This document shows, in pieces, positions 41,393 to 53,797 of a stretch of 64,000 bases of DNA. Positions within the stretch are counted from its first letter, which is position 1; every line of letters starts with the position of its first letter. The position numbers were made by a program, and so were the translations under genes. Under the pieces are notes generated by a model. It was not told the DNA's origin, made no database searches, and was given only the letters and a program-made list of their open reading frames with translations. The DNA is taken from positions 62,001 through 126,000 of the forward strand of contig NW_026611078.1 of the NCBI RefSeq assembly GCF_029633865.1, given 5' to 3'. This DNA comes from Lampris incognitus. Lineage: Eukaryota > Chordata > Actinopteri > Lampriformes > Lampridae.

Positions 41393-44300
41393 GTACGAAC
41401 TGACCATGACGACCCCAGCCGACACAGAGAGCGTACCGGCCAGTCCGCTTCGAGCGGCTCTCATCGGACAGATCCAACTGACTAACTCCCACACCCAGCA
41501 GCTAGAGGCGGCCACCGCCGCGGTGAGAGATCTTCAGACTCGGGTCCAGCCCCTCCAGGCCTGTGCGGGTAACCTAACGAGCCAGCAGGCAGCGTTGGCG
41601 AGCCAACAAGAAGAGATCCTGCGGCAGTTGCAAACCATCACGGTGGCTCTCACCATCCAGCCGCCGGGCCAGCCTGCCCCTGGAGTCGTGGGTAACCTGC
41701 CCCCTGGGCCCGCTGCCCCAGTTAACCCTGTGGGGCTCAACCCAGTTCCCCGGGAGCCCTGCCTCTCCAGCCCACGACCATTTGATGGCGACTTTGAGAC
41801 CTGTGCCACATTCATCATGCAGTGTGAGCTGGTCTTCCTGCACCAACCCAGCATGTTCACGTCTGATGCTGCCCGGGTCGCTTACGTGAACAACCTGCTC
41901 ACAGGCCAAGCAGCTCAGTGGGCCACTGCTTCCTGGTCCATGAAGGCCAGTTTCTGCCTCACCTACAAGGCCTTTGAGGCGGAACTACGGAAGGTTTTGC
42001 ACCATCCAGTCGGTGGCCAGGACCCTGGTGCTCGGCTGAGCAGTATCTAGCAGGGCAGTGGCAGTTTCACAGACTACTCGGTGTTGTTCAGGCTGGCCGC
42101 AGCTGAGAGCAGCTGGAACGACCAGTCACTTCGGGTCACCTTCCGGAGAGGTCTCAGCGAGGCTGTCAAGGACCAGCTAGCCACCCGGGAGGAGCCTACC
42201 TCCCTCGAGGACCTGATCAAGCTCGCCATCCGCATCGACGGACGCCTCCGGGAGAGGAAGCGTGAGCGAGCCCTGCGTGGATCCCCGTCCATTCCTCAGT
42301 CATCCAGCACTCCTAACAGGACCCCTACTCCTGCTCGCCCCACTTTCCCTGCGGCCGTTTCTCCCCCCGCGCCCCAGACCACGACGGGGGAGGAACCTAT
42401 GCAGCTGGGGCGCACGCGCCTTAGTCCGTCCGAACAGGAGGCCCAGTTCAAGGCGGGTCAATGACTCTACTATGGCCAGAAGGGACATCTGATCAGCGGC
42501 TGCCCCACTCGGCCAAAAGACTAGGCTCACTGGGGCCCCGGGAGATCCTAGTGAGCCGCTTTTCCTGTTCCCGCCGTCCTGCCCCACAGAACCATCTAGT
42601 TAGCGTTACCCTGGCCTGGGCTGACCAGCAGCTCACGGTGGGTGCACTCCTCGACTCGGGGGCTGATGAGTGTTTCCTGGACTCAGAGTTTGCTGCCCAG
42701 GCTAACATCCCGCTAGAGATGCTGGAGAAGCCCATGGAGGCCTTCACGCTGGACGAGCGCTGCCTGGCCAGCGTCACCCAATGCACCCACCCTGTCTCTC
42801 TCACCATAGCAGGGAACCATGTGGAGAGACTTCTGTTCTACATCATCCAGTCCCCGTTAGTCCCTGTGATCCTAGGGCGCCCCTGGTTCATGCAGCATGA
42901 GCCACACATCGCCTGGGCCTCCGGTACCATCATGGAGTGGAGCTTCTCCTGTCATGCCCAATGTCTCCAGGCTGCTCCCGCCCCATCCCCCCGACGTGCC
43001 CCTAGTGCCCCGCCTCCCGACCTCTCCTCTGTTCCCCCTGAGTACTATGAGCTAGGTGAGGTTTTCAGCAAGACCCGGACCCAATCTCTTCCTCCTCATC
43101 GGCCTTATGACTGTGCTATCGACCTCCACTCTGGGGCACCCCTTCCCAGCAGTCGTCTGTACAGTCTGACCATCCCCGAGAAGGCTGCGATGGATGAGTA
43201 CATCTCCGAGTCCTTGGCAGCAGGGCTCATTCGGCCCTTGTCCTCCCAGGTGGCAGCTGGATTCTTTTTCGTGAAGAAGAAGGACGGGGGCGTCCGACCC
43301 TGCATTGACTATCACCAACTCAATGAGATAACCGTCAAAAACAAGTACCCCCTTCCTCTCATGAGTTCAACCCTTGAGCCCCTCACCCAGGCTACAGTCT
43401 TCACTAAGCCGGACCTCCGGTGTGCCTATCATCTGGTCTGGATCCGGAAGGGGGACGAGTGGAAGACAGCCTTTAAGATGCCGGGGTCATTATGAGTACC
43501 TGGTCATGCCGTTCGGCCTCACCAACGCCCCGGCGGTATTCCAGGCTCTCATGAATGACATTCTCTGCGACATGCTCGACGAGTTTGTGGTGGTCTACCT
43601 CGATGACATCCTCATCTTCTCCAGGACCCTCGAGGAACATGTCCAGCATGTCCGCCGGGTACTCGAACGTCTCCTCCGGAACGGGCTCTTCGTCAAGGCA
43701 GAGAAGTGCCGGTTCCATTCCCCTTCTGTTGACTACCTGGGCTTCGTCGTTGAGAGGGGACAGACCCGGGCCGACCCCCGCAAGATCCAGGCTGTGGTGG
43801 ACTGACCCGATCCCACATCACGGAAGGAATTACAGAGCTTCCTCGGGTTTGCGAAGTTCTATCGGAGGTTCATCCGGAACTACAGCCGCGTGGCAGAACC
43901 TCTCAACAGGCTGACCTCCCCCTCCCAGCCGTTCATCTGGTCCCCGGCTGCCCGCTCTGCGTTCCAGTCCCTCAAGGAGAGGTTCACCAGTGCCCCGGTC
44001 CTGCTCCACCCTGACCCCAAGAGGCAGTTCATCGTAGAGGTGGACGCTTCGGACACCGGGTTTGGGGCTGTCCTCTCCCAGCGGTCAGCGTCTGACCAGA
44101 AGGTCCACCCATGCGCCTTCTTCTCTTGCCGGTTCCTCCCCACCGAGGAGAACTACGATGTCGGGAACCGGGAGCTGCTAGCAGTGGTGGCTGCTCTGGA
44201 GGAGTGGCGCCATTGGCTGGAGGGGGCAGAACAGCCGTTCACCATCTGGACAGATCATAAGAACTTGACGTCCATCCGGGCAACCAAGCGCCTCAATGGT

Positions 44301-45282
44301 CGGCAGGCACGGTGGGCCAGCTTCCTCAGTCGGTTTGACTTCACGCTGACTTATCGCCCCGGGTCCTGCAACACGAAGGCAGACTCCCTGTCCTGACAAC
44401 ACCCGAGGAGGGAGCCGGCTACAGAGGAGCCGAGTCCCATCCTTCCTGAGGCCAGGGTGGTTGGCGTGGTTACCTGGGGCATCGAGACCATGGTCAGGCA
44501 GGCGTTGCGCTCCCATCCCGCCCCGAGCCACGTCCCTCCACACCGCCTATTCGTCCCGGACGCAGTCCGGCCCCGGGTTCTCCAGTGGGGCCATGCCAGT
44601 CAGTTTGCTTGCCACCCGGGTGTCCACCGCACCTTCACCTTTCTGGCTCGGCTTTTCTGGTGGCCCACCATGAGGATCGACGTCAGGGACTTGGTAAGGG
44701 CCTTCTCCGTCTGTGCTCGCAACAAGGCCTCTCACCAGGCCACCCCGGGGGTCTGCTGCAGCCCCTCCCAACTCCAAGCCGGATTGGATTTTGTCTCCGG
44801 ACTGCCTCCCTCCCAGGGTAACACTGTGATCCTGACAGTGGTGGACCGCTTCAGTAAGGGAGTGCACCTGGTGGCCCTCCCCAGACTCCCATCGGCTTCT
44901 GAGACGGCGGACCTCCTGACGAGCCCAGTGTTCCATCTCCACGGCCTTCCCCTGGACGTCGTCTCGGACCGAGGTCCCCAGTTCTTCTCTCAGGTATGGC
45001 GGGCCTTTTGTAAGGGGTTGGGTGCCTCTGTTAGTCTCTCCTCTGGCTATCACCAACAGACTAACGGGCAGACGGAGAGGATGAACCAGAGCTGCTGGAC
45101 GTCCGGCGCCGAGGACGGGGGTTCCAGTATTTGGTGGACTGGGAGGGCTATGGTCCGGAGGAAAGTAGCTGGGTCTCCCGCCAGCTCATCCTGGACCCTG
45201 GGCTGCTCACTGAGTTCCATCATTCCCATCCCGACAAGCCGGGCAAGTTGCCTGGTGGCTCCCGTGGAGGGGGGGGGGGTAC

Positions 45283-45679
45283 TGTTACGGCTCGCCCACC
45301 CCGCGCCGTGGCCCGCCCACCCCTCGCCGGCAGCCAATCAGCTCGTCAGGGCCGGGCTTAAGTTTGGTGGCCTCCCACGCGCCCGTTGTCAGTTCGTGTT
45401 GTAACCTCGCAGTAGCGGCTACTCTTCCCTCACGGTCCTTTTCTCTCCGAACTCACCCCAGCCCTTGGTTTATGTTTTAGTATCCTATTTAGTGTCCTGC
45501 CGTGTTCCCGTTTTTAGATTACCCGCGAGTTTTCCCCCTTGGACTTTCCGTTTTTCTTGTCGCTCATTGCCTCCCTGTGTTTGACTATTGGTACGCGTAA
45601 GGAATAAAGTACGCCAGTTTTCGGCTAACCCCATCTCTGTCTGGTGTCGTGCGCTTGGGGTCTTCCACAACCCCTAACA
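45283..45679 (+). repeat. 3' LTR of sushi-like element
   Basis: 397 bp, TG...CA, following a G-rich tract, with CAAAA target copy after it. Confidence 0.93.
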
Positions 45680-45683
45680 CAAA

Positions 45684-46320
45684 AGCACTCGCCACTAAGT
45701 CAGCAGCTAACTTAAACTTCTTTCTGTCTTCTTGTACTGAGTAGTTCCCTCAAAACGGACAGAAATATCACCATTAAAGTTTAGTATAAGAGTCCTGGTT
45801 GAACACTTTCACTAAAAATGGTGTCCACATTAACATAACATTTCGTGGTTTCCTTTTCAGCAGACAACACGCTTCTCGCGTCTTACTCGTTCGTCGCTCT
45901 CTCTCAACTCCCTCCCTCGCCCTTTGACCTCCAATGTGATTGGCTCATTCACCAGAGTTTCAGAAATAAACTAAATTCACAAAACATTTTTGTACCTCTT
46001 TCTTCCTATTCTTACAGGCATTTTTAAAGCATTTTCACATATATTATTACACAACAAATATTTCACATTTTTAGATGCTGTATTCAGTAAAAGGTGAACA
46101 TTACCCAATATGCATTTCTCTCATTGAGCAAAATCATAACTTCCTTGCTGGTCAATGAATCTTAACATTTTAACCGTAAATTCTATTTATTAAACTATGA
46201 AATGATTTATTCAAAATGATATCTTATAATAATGAATACATTTCAACAGGGTTACATAATGATAAAGGAGAAAGAGGCCAAAGTGGACAGGTCAGGCATT
46301 GTGTAACTTTAACAATAAGT
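45684..46320. other. no gene seen; promoter-like then AT-rich
   Basis: After the LTR element the sequence is CpG-containing, with CCAATGTGATTGG at about 45932, then AT-rich. Without the insertion it would be contiguous with the CpG-rich block at 40860-41013. Confidence 0.4.
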
Positions 46321-46334
46321 ACTTCATACTAGTA

Positions 46335-46603
46335 GTATATGTAGTAGTAGTAGTGGTAGTAGTAATAGCAGTAGTAGTAGTACTTCATACTCGGACATTG
46401 TCCAGCACAGAAGGGTAAAGATGTAACAGAATCATATATTGACCAGCCACACTTACACCAGTTATTATTATTATTATTGGCTTGACCAATAATAATAATA
46501 ATAATAATAATCATCATCATCATAATCATCATCATCATTACATATTATACATGTAATGATGATGATGATGATGACGATTATTATTATTATTATTATTATT
46601 GTG
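46335..46603. repeat. TAG, ATT and ATC/GAT microsatellites forming palindromes
   Basis: (GTA)n lies at about 46335-46382. From 46461 to 46603 the sequence alternates (TTA)n, (AAT)n, (ATC)n, ACATGTAATGATG and (GAT)n(TTA)n. It is self-complementary in two places: 46461-46480 with 46486-46505, and about 46486-46542 with 46548-46603. Confidence 0.9.
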
Positions 46604-46711
46604 TAATGCATACTGACAACCCAGCATCTCATAAGACAGCCACATCAGAACAATAGAGGATCTCTGGGAAGAGACACAAAAGCTCTTGCAGAGAGGTAAA
46701 AGGAGAGCACA

Positions 46712-47625
46712 GTGTGTGTGTGTTTGTGTGTGTGGACTTGTGAGAGCAAAGAGGTAGAATGGAGAGGGGCATTAGTGAACAAGCCTCCACATGGCCAGAG
46801 AAAACCTGCAGACTCCAACCTGCCTGTCTATCTGGAAGACTGGAAGATGCTGGCAAAGCTGGAAGAATGGGGGGGGGGGGAGGCGTTATCGCCAACTACA
46901 CCAGGCATGTGGCCTGGTACAGAAATAGCTGACGGAACGAGATTCTTAAAAGTACGTTTCAACGACCTGGTCCGCTCACTCCCCTACTCCACACAATGTG
47001 AGACTCTCAGAGGTGCAGAATATGGTGGAGTCTTTCACCACACACAAGTTGGTGTGTGCAGACTCTGCACTAAACCTGGGCACATGTTTAGAGAGTGCCC
47101 TGAGTTTACTTGCTTTAAATGCAGCAGGAGGCGACACTATGCGAGAGAGACACGGAGAGAGAAGAGGAGAGGCAGAGAGAAGGAGAAGGAAGCGGAGGAG
47201 AAGAGGTGGGAGCACAGGAGAACGGTGCAAGGGAAGGTGATGACAGAGAGTGGATGGAGGAGGTGGTGAGCAAGAATCAGAGGAGGATGAGACGGCAGGG
47301 GAGGATGCACCCATGGAGGCAGAAGAAACACAGGAGTGGCTGGAAGAGTCAGAGTCAGAGGACAATGTGGAGGAAGAGGATGAGGGAAAAGGAGGCGATG
47401 AGGGCTAGGATGAAGAGGTCTGAAGAGGGAAGTGAGGATTATGATGAGGAAGATGATGATGAGTTCCCGCCAGTGCAGGATGGGGAGACGCTAATGGACT
47501 ACCAGGCCTGCACAGAAACATACTGGATGGGTCTGGCCCGCACCAGTATGGAGCCTGAGGCCAAGGACAAGAAGGTGGCTAAGGTCGGCCTTGCCATGGC
47601 TGCAGTTTTCTATGAAGACCAGTAG
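46712..47625 (+). mobile_element. L1/Tx1-type LINE ORF1 fragment (ZCCHC3-like)
   Basis: Encodes MWPGTEIADGTRFLKVRFND, then a CCHC knuckle pair (CRLCTKPGHMFREC and CFKCSRRRHYARE), then a charged Arg/Glu tail and an acidic part ending DEEDDDEFPPVQDG. This is the nucleic-acid-binding ORF1 commonly annotated as zinc finger CCHC protein 3-like in fish. The second knuckle lacks its expected last Cys. The frame changes in the Arg/Glu-rich tail (about 47130-47270). No ORF2 follows, so it is a fragment. A (GT)n-rich start at 46712 is not real coding. Confidence 0.75.
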
Positions 47626-47639
47626 CAGGACACTACCAC

Positions 47640-48095
47640 AGCGTTCATGTGGGACTCTATGAGGGCCAGTTTGGAGAGAAACTTGAGTGTGTGTGTGCGT
47701 GCATGTGTGTGTGTCTCTAAAATATTTCTTGTTAGTGACGTACTATATTGCTTTAGCTTTTACACAACCTCTTTGAGCTTGGGGGAAGAAAAAAAAGGAA
47801 ACAACTCGGGTAGTTACTGACCCATCCCAGTTACTGTCTTCTTCAAAGCTCCAAAATTCTGATTTTTTAATGGGGGATTCAAAGAAGAGTTTATGTTTTG
47901 GATAGGATAACTTTAACCTACATCATTTTGTATTTCTAATTTGCCAGTTTGTGCTTTCAACCCCTTTACAAGATATTAAAAGATATAAGGGAAATCCTTT
48001 ATATTGACAAAGCCAAATCAAATGTATGTATTTATTAACAGGTGAACTGCACATATATCACTGGATACCGTTACAGAGATCAATCTCCTGACTTC
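47640..48095. other. no gene seen
   Basis: AT-rich unique sequence. Confidence 0.5.
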
Positions 48096-48099
48096 TAGA

Positions 48100-49140
48100 A
48101 CTTTGCCAGGTTGCACAAGTCCTGCTTTGAGTCATTCTTGGACATCAGCCTCCTGCTGGTCTCCTGAGCCCGGATCCTTCCATCCCTCTTTTCCTGCCTC
48201 AGTCACCATTTTAACAACCCTCTCAGTGCTTTGTGTGTGACAAGACCAGTTGAGCACCTCCATGGGGTGTTGGTGAAGTTCTTCACCTCCCAGGTGCTTA
48301 GGGAGCAGGTGAGAGGTGGCTCTGACACACCTTCTGACCAGCTGATCAAGTCACCAATGCTGGAAGCATCACATTTGATGTCAGGTGTCCTTCGGGTCCT
48401 GACAGAGGAGTCCCCCAGCTGAGTGTCTGGGTCCCCCTCTCCCCTGATGGACAGGATTCTCCCCCCCTCAATCCTCTCCTTCTGATCCTCAGAGCACAGC
48501 GGTGCTTGGAAGATGGCTTCACTGTGGGCATACCAAGCAGATCTTCTCACAGTCAGCATCACAAGGTCCAGCACCTCCTTCCTCTGGGACTTGAGGCAGT
48601 CCAGCTGAAACAGGATGTGGCTAGGCCCCTCGATCCCGGAGTGTTTCACCTTCACGTTGAACCAACATGGATAATACCCTCCAGTGGTGAATTCCACAAT
48701 GAATTACAGATTCTTCAGGTTCTTTCCTTTTAAGTCCATGCTTTGACACCCAGAACCAAGTCTGTTCACTTTGGTGAACCAGCAGCTGTGGTTTACTGTT
48801 CCAGTCTCCAACAGAGCCTTGCAGCCTTGCAGGAAGCACTCCGTCCCTGGCTGCACAGACATTTCATAGCCATAGTGTTGATCAGTTGAGCGATCTTGAA
48901 TCACCTTGTCAGGAAGCTTGATCAGTGGAGGGCCAACACAGATCAGGTGAAGTTTGGATTGATATCCAAGTCTGCAGCAGAATCAAGGAGCTTTCCTTTT
49001 GGCCCGGATAATTTGTTGTCTGACAGAGTAGAGCCATCAAGGTCAACAATGAGACGGCACAGGGGAAGCTCACCAGTGAGCAGGTTGCACACCAACCAGA
49101 CCAGCTTTCTCCCCAGGTGCAGCTCCAGCTTATGCATTAT
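48100..49140 (-). pseudogene. copy of an uncharacterised dispersed protein family
   Basis: Minus strand. Pieces in order: RLIVDLDGSTLSDNKLSGPK (about 49060), STDQHYGYEMSVQPGTECFL (about 48880), LVMLTVRRSAWYAHSEAIFQ (about 48560), RTRRTPDIKCDASSIGDLIS (about 48400), and in another frame PCHTQ-like SCHTQSTERVVKMVTEA (about 48230). From memory similar proteins occur in large, poorly described families in cnidarians, aphids and fish, probably carried by a DNA transposon; I cannot name it firmly. There is one stop between LKGKNLKNL and FIVEF (about 48700), a frame change near 48250 and another near 48200. No terminal repeats were found. It is a broken copy. Confidence 0.5.
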
Positions 49141-49364
49141 GGGTGAAAGCCCAAGCCAACCTTCCCACTTTGTGGGACAATAAAGTTAATCTTGAACCTT
49201 GAGGGGGAGAAATAGAAAATGTGAAGAACAAAAAAGCTACAAAGACCTTCAGTATTAAAAAGGAAGTACACTTTACTTGAGCTCTAAAAAGACTCACAAT
49301 GAATGGACTTTGGAGTCGTCTGGCTTGTACAAATTTGCTTTTTATTGGTTTACTATTTTATTTT

Positions 49365-49775
49365 TTTGCCCCCCCCCCTTTTCTCTCCAATTGTATCCGA
49401 CCAATTACCCCACTCCTCCGAGCCGTCCCGGTCTCTGCTCCACCCCCTCTGCTGATCCGGGGAGGGCTCCAGACTACCACATGCCTCCTCCAATACATGT
49501 GGAGTTGCCAGCCGCTTCTTTTCACCTGACAGTGAGGAGTTTCACCAGGGGGACGTAGCGCGTGGGAGGATCACGCTGTTTCCCCCTCCCCCTGAACAGG
49601 CGCCCTGACCGGCCAGGGGAGGCGCTAGTGCAGCCACCAGGACACATACCCACATCTGGCTTCTCACCCGCAGTCACGGCCAATTGTGTCTGTAGGGACG
49701 CCCGACCAAGCCGTAGGTAACACGGGGATTCGAACCTGTGATCCCCGTGTCGTTAGGCAACGGAATAGACCGCCA
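49365..49775 (-). mobile_element. tRNA-derived SINE
   Basis: On the minus strand it begins GCGGTCTATTCCGTTGCC, with a B-box-like GGTTCGAATCCCCGTG at about 49722-49737. A body rich in CCTCCCC and GGAGGAGGCATGTGGTAGTC follows, then a purine/poly-G end (AGAAAAGGGGGGGGG). The layout is that of a tRNA-headed SINE widespread in teleosts. The A box is degenerate. Confidence 0.7.
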
Positions 49776-50106
49776 TGGTTTACTGTTTTTGAATGACAAT
49801 TGTAACTGTACCTCATTGTTGTAAATAAAGAAAGTTTGGGGTTTTTTTGGGGTGTAGGGGGGCAAGGTGTCCTATTGAGCTGAAACTAATGCTTCTCAAA
49901 GCTTGGTCAGCTTGAAGGGAAATACATTTCTACTGTGTCCTAATAGACACTATCAAGTACATGAATTATCATCTGGATGCTTTGAGACCGCTGTCAGCAC
50001 TTGTTACAGGCATAGCATGCTTGGCATTAAATATATTTAAGAAAAAAACAATACAATAATGCTAACATGTTTAATAATAATAATGGACTACATTTATATA
50101 GCGCTA

Positions 50107-53100
50107 CTACTACTACTTTCGGCTGCTCCCGTTAGGGGTCGCCACAGCGGATCATCCGTTTCCATTTCTTCCTTTCTTCTGCGTCTTCCTCTGTCACACC
50201 AGCCACCTGCATGTCTTCCCTCACCACATCCATAAACCTCCTCTTTGGCCTTCCTCTTCTCCTCTTCCCTGGCAGCTCCATATTCAGCATCCTTCTCCCA
50301 ATATACTCAGCATCTCTCCTCCACACATGTCCAAGCCATCTCAATCTTGCCTCTCTTGCTTTGTCTCCAAACCGTCCAACCTGAGCGGTCCCTCTAATAT
50401 ACTCGTTCCTAATCCTGTCCTTCTTCGTTACTCCCAGTGAAAATCTTAGCATCTTCATCTCTGCCACCTCCAGCTCCGCCTCCTGTCTTTTCGTCAGTGC
50501 CACTGTCTCCAAACCATATAACATAGCTGGTCTCACAACCATCTTGTAAACTTTCCCTTTAACTCTTGCTGATACCCTTCTGTCGCAAATCACTCCTGAC
50601 ACACTTCTCCACCCACTCCAACCTGCCTGCACTCTCTTTTTTACCTCTCTACTGCACTCCCCCTTAGTTTGGACAGTTGACCCCACGTATTGAAACTCAA
50701 ATGCCTTTGTCACCTCCACTCCTTGCATCCTGACCATTCCACTGTCCTCCCTCTCATTCACGCATAGGTATTCCGTCTTGCTCCTACTGACTTTCATTCC
50801 TCTTCTCTCCAGTGCATACCTCCACCTCTCCAGGCTCTCCTCAACCTGCACCCTACTCTCGCTACAGATCACAATGTCATCCGCGAACATCATCGTCCAT
50901 GGAGACTCTTGCCCGATCTTGTCCGTCAACCTGTCCATCACCATTGCAAACAAGAAAGGGCTAAGAGCCGATCCTTGATGTAATCCCACCTCCACCTTGA
51001 ACCCATCTGTCATTCCAACCGCACACCTCACCATTGTCACACTGCCCTCATACGTATCCTGCACCACTCCTACATACTTCTCTGCAACTCCTGACTTCCT
51101 CATACAATACCACACCTCCTCTCTCGGCACTCTGTCATAAGCTTTCTCTAAATCTACAAAGACACAGTGCAACTCTTTCTGGCCTTCTCTATACTTCTCA
51201 ATCAACATTCTCAAAGCAAACATCGCATCTGTGGTGCTCTTTCGTGGCAAGAAACCATACTGCTGCTCGCTGATCGTCACCTCTCCTCTTAACCTAGCTT
51301 CTATTACTCTTTCCCATATCTTCATGCTGTGGCTAATCAACTTTATACCTCTGTAGTTGTTACAGTTCTGCACATCGCCCTTGTTCTTGAAAATCGGTAC
51401 CAGTATGCTTCTTCTCCACTCCTCAGGCATCCTCTCACTTTCCAGGATTGTGTTAAACAATCTAGTTAAAAACTCCACTGCCATCTCTCCTAAACATCTC
51501 CATGCCTCCACAGGTATGTCATCAGGACCAACTGCCTTTCCATTCTTCATCCTCTTCATAGCTGCCCTCACTTCCTCCTTGCTAATCCGCTGAACTTCCT
51601 GATTCACTATCCCTACATCATCCAACCTTCTCTCTCTCTCATTTTCTTCATTCATCAGCCCCTCAAAGTATTCCTTCCACCTTCTTAGCACACTCCTCGC
51701 TTGTCAGCACATTTCCATCTCTATCCTTAATCGCCCTAACTTGCTGCACATCCTTTGCAGCTTGGTCCCTCTGTCTAGCCAATCGGTACAAGTCCTTTTC
51801 TCCTTCCTTAGTGTCTAATCTGTCATACAACTCACCATACGCCTTTTCCTTTGCCTTTGCCACCTCTCTCTTTGCTTTACGCTGCATCTCCTTGTACTCC
51901 TGTCTACTTTCTTCATCTCTCTTACTATCCCACTTCTTCTTTGCCAACCCTTTCCTCTGTATAATTTGCTGTACTTCCTCATTCCACCACCAAGTCTCCT
52001 TGTCTTCCTTCCTCTGTCCTGATGACACACCAAGTACCTTCCTAGCTGTCTCCCTCACTATTTCTGCAGTGGTTGTCACGCCATCTGGCAACTCTTCACT
52101 ACCACCCAGTGCCTGTCTTAACTCCTGCCTGAACTCCACACAACAGTCTTCCTTCTTCAACTTCCACCATTTGATCTTCGGCTGTGTCTTCACTCGCTTC
52201 CTCTTCTTGGTCTCCAAAGTCATCCTACAGACCACCATCCGATGCTGCCTAGCTACGTTCTCCCCTGTCACCACCTTGCAGTCTCCAATCCCTTTTAGAT
52301 GGCGCCTTCTACATACGATATAGTCCACCTGTGTGCACTTTCCTCCACTCTTGTACGTCACCCTGTGTTCCTCCCTCTTCTTGAAATATGTATTCACCAC
52401 AGCCATTTCCATCCTTTTCGCAAAATCAACCACCATCTGTCCTTCCACATTTCTCTTCTTGACTCCATACCTTCCCATCACCTCCTCATCACCTCTGTTC
52501 CCTTCACCAACATGTCCATTGAAGTCCGCTCCAATCACCACTCTCTCCTCCTTGGGTACCCTCTCCACCATGTCGTCCAACTCACTCCAGAATTCTTCTT
52601 TCTCCTCCATCTCACACCCAACTTGCGGGGCATATGCGCTGATAACATTCAGCAATAAACCTTCGATTTCCAGCTTCATACTCATCACTCTGTCTGACAC
52701 TCTCTTCACCTCCAGCAAGCTCTTGACATACTCTTCCTTCAGAATTACCCCTACCCCATTACTCCTCCCATTCACACCATGGTAGAAGAGTTTGAACCCA
52801 CCCCCGATACTCCTGGCCTTACTCCCCTTCCACCTGGTCTCTTGCACACACAGTATGCCTACCTTTCTTCTTTCCATCATGTCAGCCAGCTCTCTCCCTT
52901 TACCAGTCATAGTGCCAACATTCAAAGTTCCAACTCTCACCTCCACATGCCTACCCTTCCTCCTCTCTAGCTGCCTCTGGACATGCTTTCCCCCTCTCCT
53001 TCTCCTTCGCCCAACAGTAGCATGGTTTCCACCGACACCCTGCTGGTTAACAGTACCGGTGGCGGTCGTTGGTAACCCGGGCCTCGACCGATCCGGTATG

Positions 53101-53241
53101 TAAGTCTTATTTATGATCCGCATATTTGATTTGGCAAAGATTTTACACCGGATGCCCTTCCTGACGCAACCCTCCCCATTTGTCCGGGCTTGGGACCGGC
53201 ACTAAGGATGCACTGGCTTGTGCATCCTCAGTGGCTGGGTT
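50107..53241 (-). mobile_element. RTE-type LINE, full length
   Basis: About 3.13 kb, flanked by a perfect 15-bp target duplication ATTTATATAGCGCTA (50092-50106 and 53242-53256). The 3' end is a (TAG)n tail after GCAGCCGAAAG, shared with the fragment at 27049-28050. The 5' part (53124-53241) is a GC-rich untranslated leader. The insertion sits in a common dispersed repeat (TTTATATAGCGCT). It is the best-preserved LINE in the window. Confidence 0.92.
50132..53123 (-). pseudogene. RTE endonuclease-reverse transcriptase ORF, one lesion
   Basis: The endonuclease half (53123 down to about 51690) has VGTLNVGTMTGKGRELADMM, CVQETRWKG, VIGADFNGHVG and a QHRMVV region. The reverse transcriptase half (51690 to 50132) has [49 protein letters not shown] and the catalytic MMFADD. 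The two halves are in different frames, joined at GAGTGTGCTAAG (about 51686). Two more bases (one more TG unit) would give a continuous reading EE(C)VLRRWKEYFE of about 1000 codons, the usual single-ORF size of RTE elements. Such proteins are often mislabelled craniofacial development protein 2-like. Confidence 0.9.
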
Positions 53242-53256
53242 ATTTATATAGCGCTA

Positions 53257-53555
53257 AATTTTGATAAATATTAGACGTACATCACAAGTAATGACAATGT
53301 GTGTTGCTGTGATGTGGGTTGGAGAGAAGAGCAGGATGTGTACAGCTGTGACAAGCATCTCTTCATTTGCATGTGACGTCATGACAGTTCATCTCATTGT
53401 GTATTTGAAACATCACAATATGCCTTTAGTCTGTGATGACGTACAGTTGTATAGTTGTGCGCTGCTTGTGGTGAGCTGGACTAATGTGTTGGACTGTTTC
53501 ACTGTGTACATGTGTACTTTCTCTTGGTCTGTGCCTGTGTGTGGGATGTTCTCAG
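53257..53555. other. no gene seen; intron-like flank
   Basis: Unique sequence ending in a pyrimidine tract and TTCTCAG before the exon at 53556. Confidence 0.4.
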
Positions 53556-53714
53556 GTTCAGGACACAAAGGCTGCAGGACGCAGTCTTGCAGCTGCTACA
53601 GAGGAAGTCCACAATGTCCGCAGGAAGCTGCAGACTCATCTGCCACAGGTCCCAGACTGCATCCTCATCCCATGTGAGGATGAAGAGGACACCCTCATGG
53701 ACCGCTGGCTCCAT
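53556..53714 (+). CDS. candidate host exon, coiled-coil-like
   Basis: A clean 159-bp exon with acceptor GATGTTCTCAG and donor CAT|GTGAGATC, phase 0 at both ends. It reads VQDTKAAGRSLAAATEEVHN, then RRKLQTHLPQVPDCILIPC and EDEEDTLMDRWLH. The first half is helical and charged. It could splice in phase to the candidate exon at 54796. I do not recognise the protein. Confidence 0.5.
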
Positions 53715-53797
53715 GTGAGATCAGTCTTTTCCTCACCCACACCTCTTCCTCACCTCCTGCTTTCTTCTTCTCCTTTCTTATCACACATCAGGAGCTG

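Larger units (their letters stand above)
41014..45679 (+). mobile_element. Ty3/Gypsy chromovirus, sushi-ichi-like
   Basis: A 4.67 kb element with LTRs at 41014-41392 and 45283-45679 (TGTTACGGCTCG...CCTAACA) and the 5-bp target duplication CAAAA on both sides. Parts: a sushi/PEG10-type Gag starting MTTPADTESVPASPLRAALI, a CCHC-like knuckle region, protease, reverse transcriptase ([10 protein letters not shown]), RNase H, integrase and a chromodomain ([20 protein letters not shown]) next to the 3' LTR. The 3' LTR is slightly longer (397 against 379 bp) but otherwise very similar, so the insertion is fairly young. It is broken, with several breaks. Confidence 0.92.

Noticed and set aside
46712-46760. 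Start of a zinc-knuckle protein at MCVCLCVW
   Set aside because: The first residues come from a GT-rich tract; the real ORF1 similarity begins later and is a fragment.
49700-49775. tRNA gene in the SINE (GGTTCGAATCC box)
   Set aside because: B box present but no foldable acceptor or anticodon stems; it is the tRNA-derived head of a SINE.
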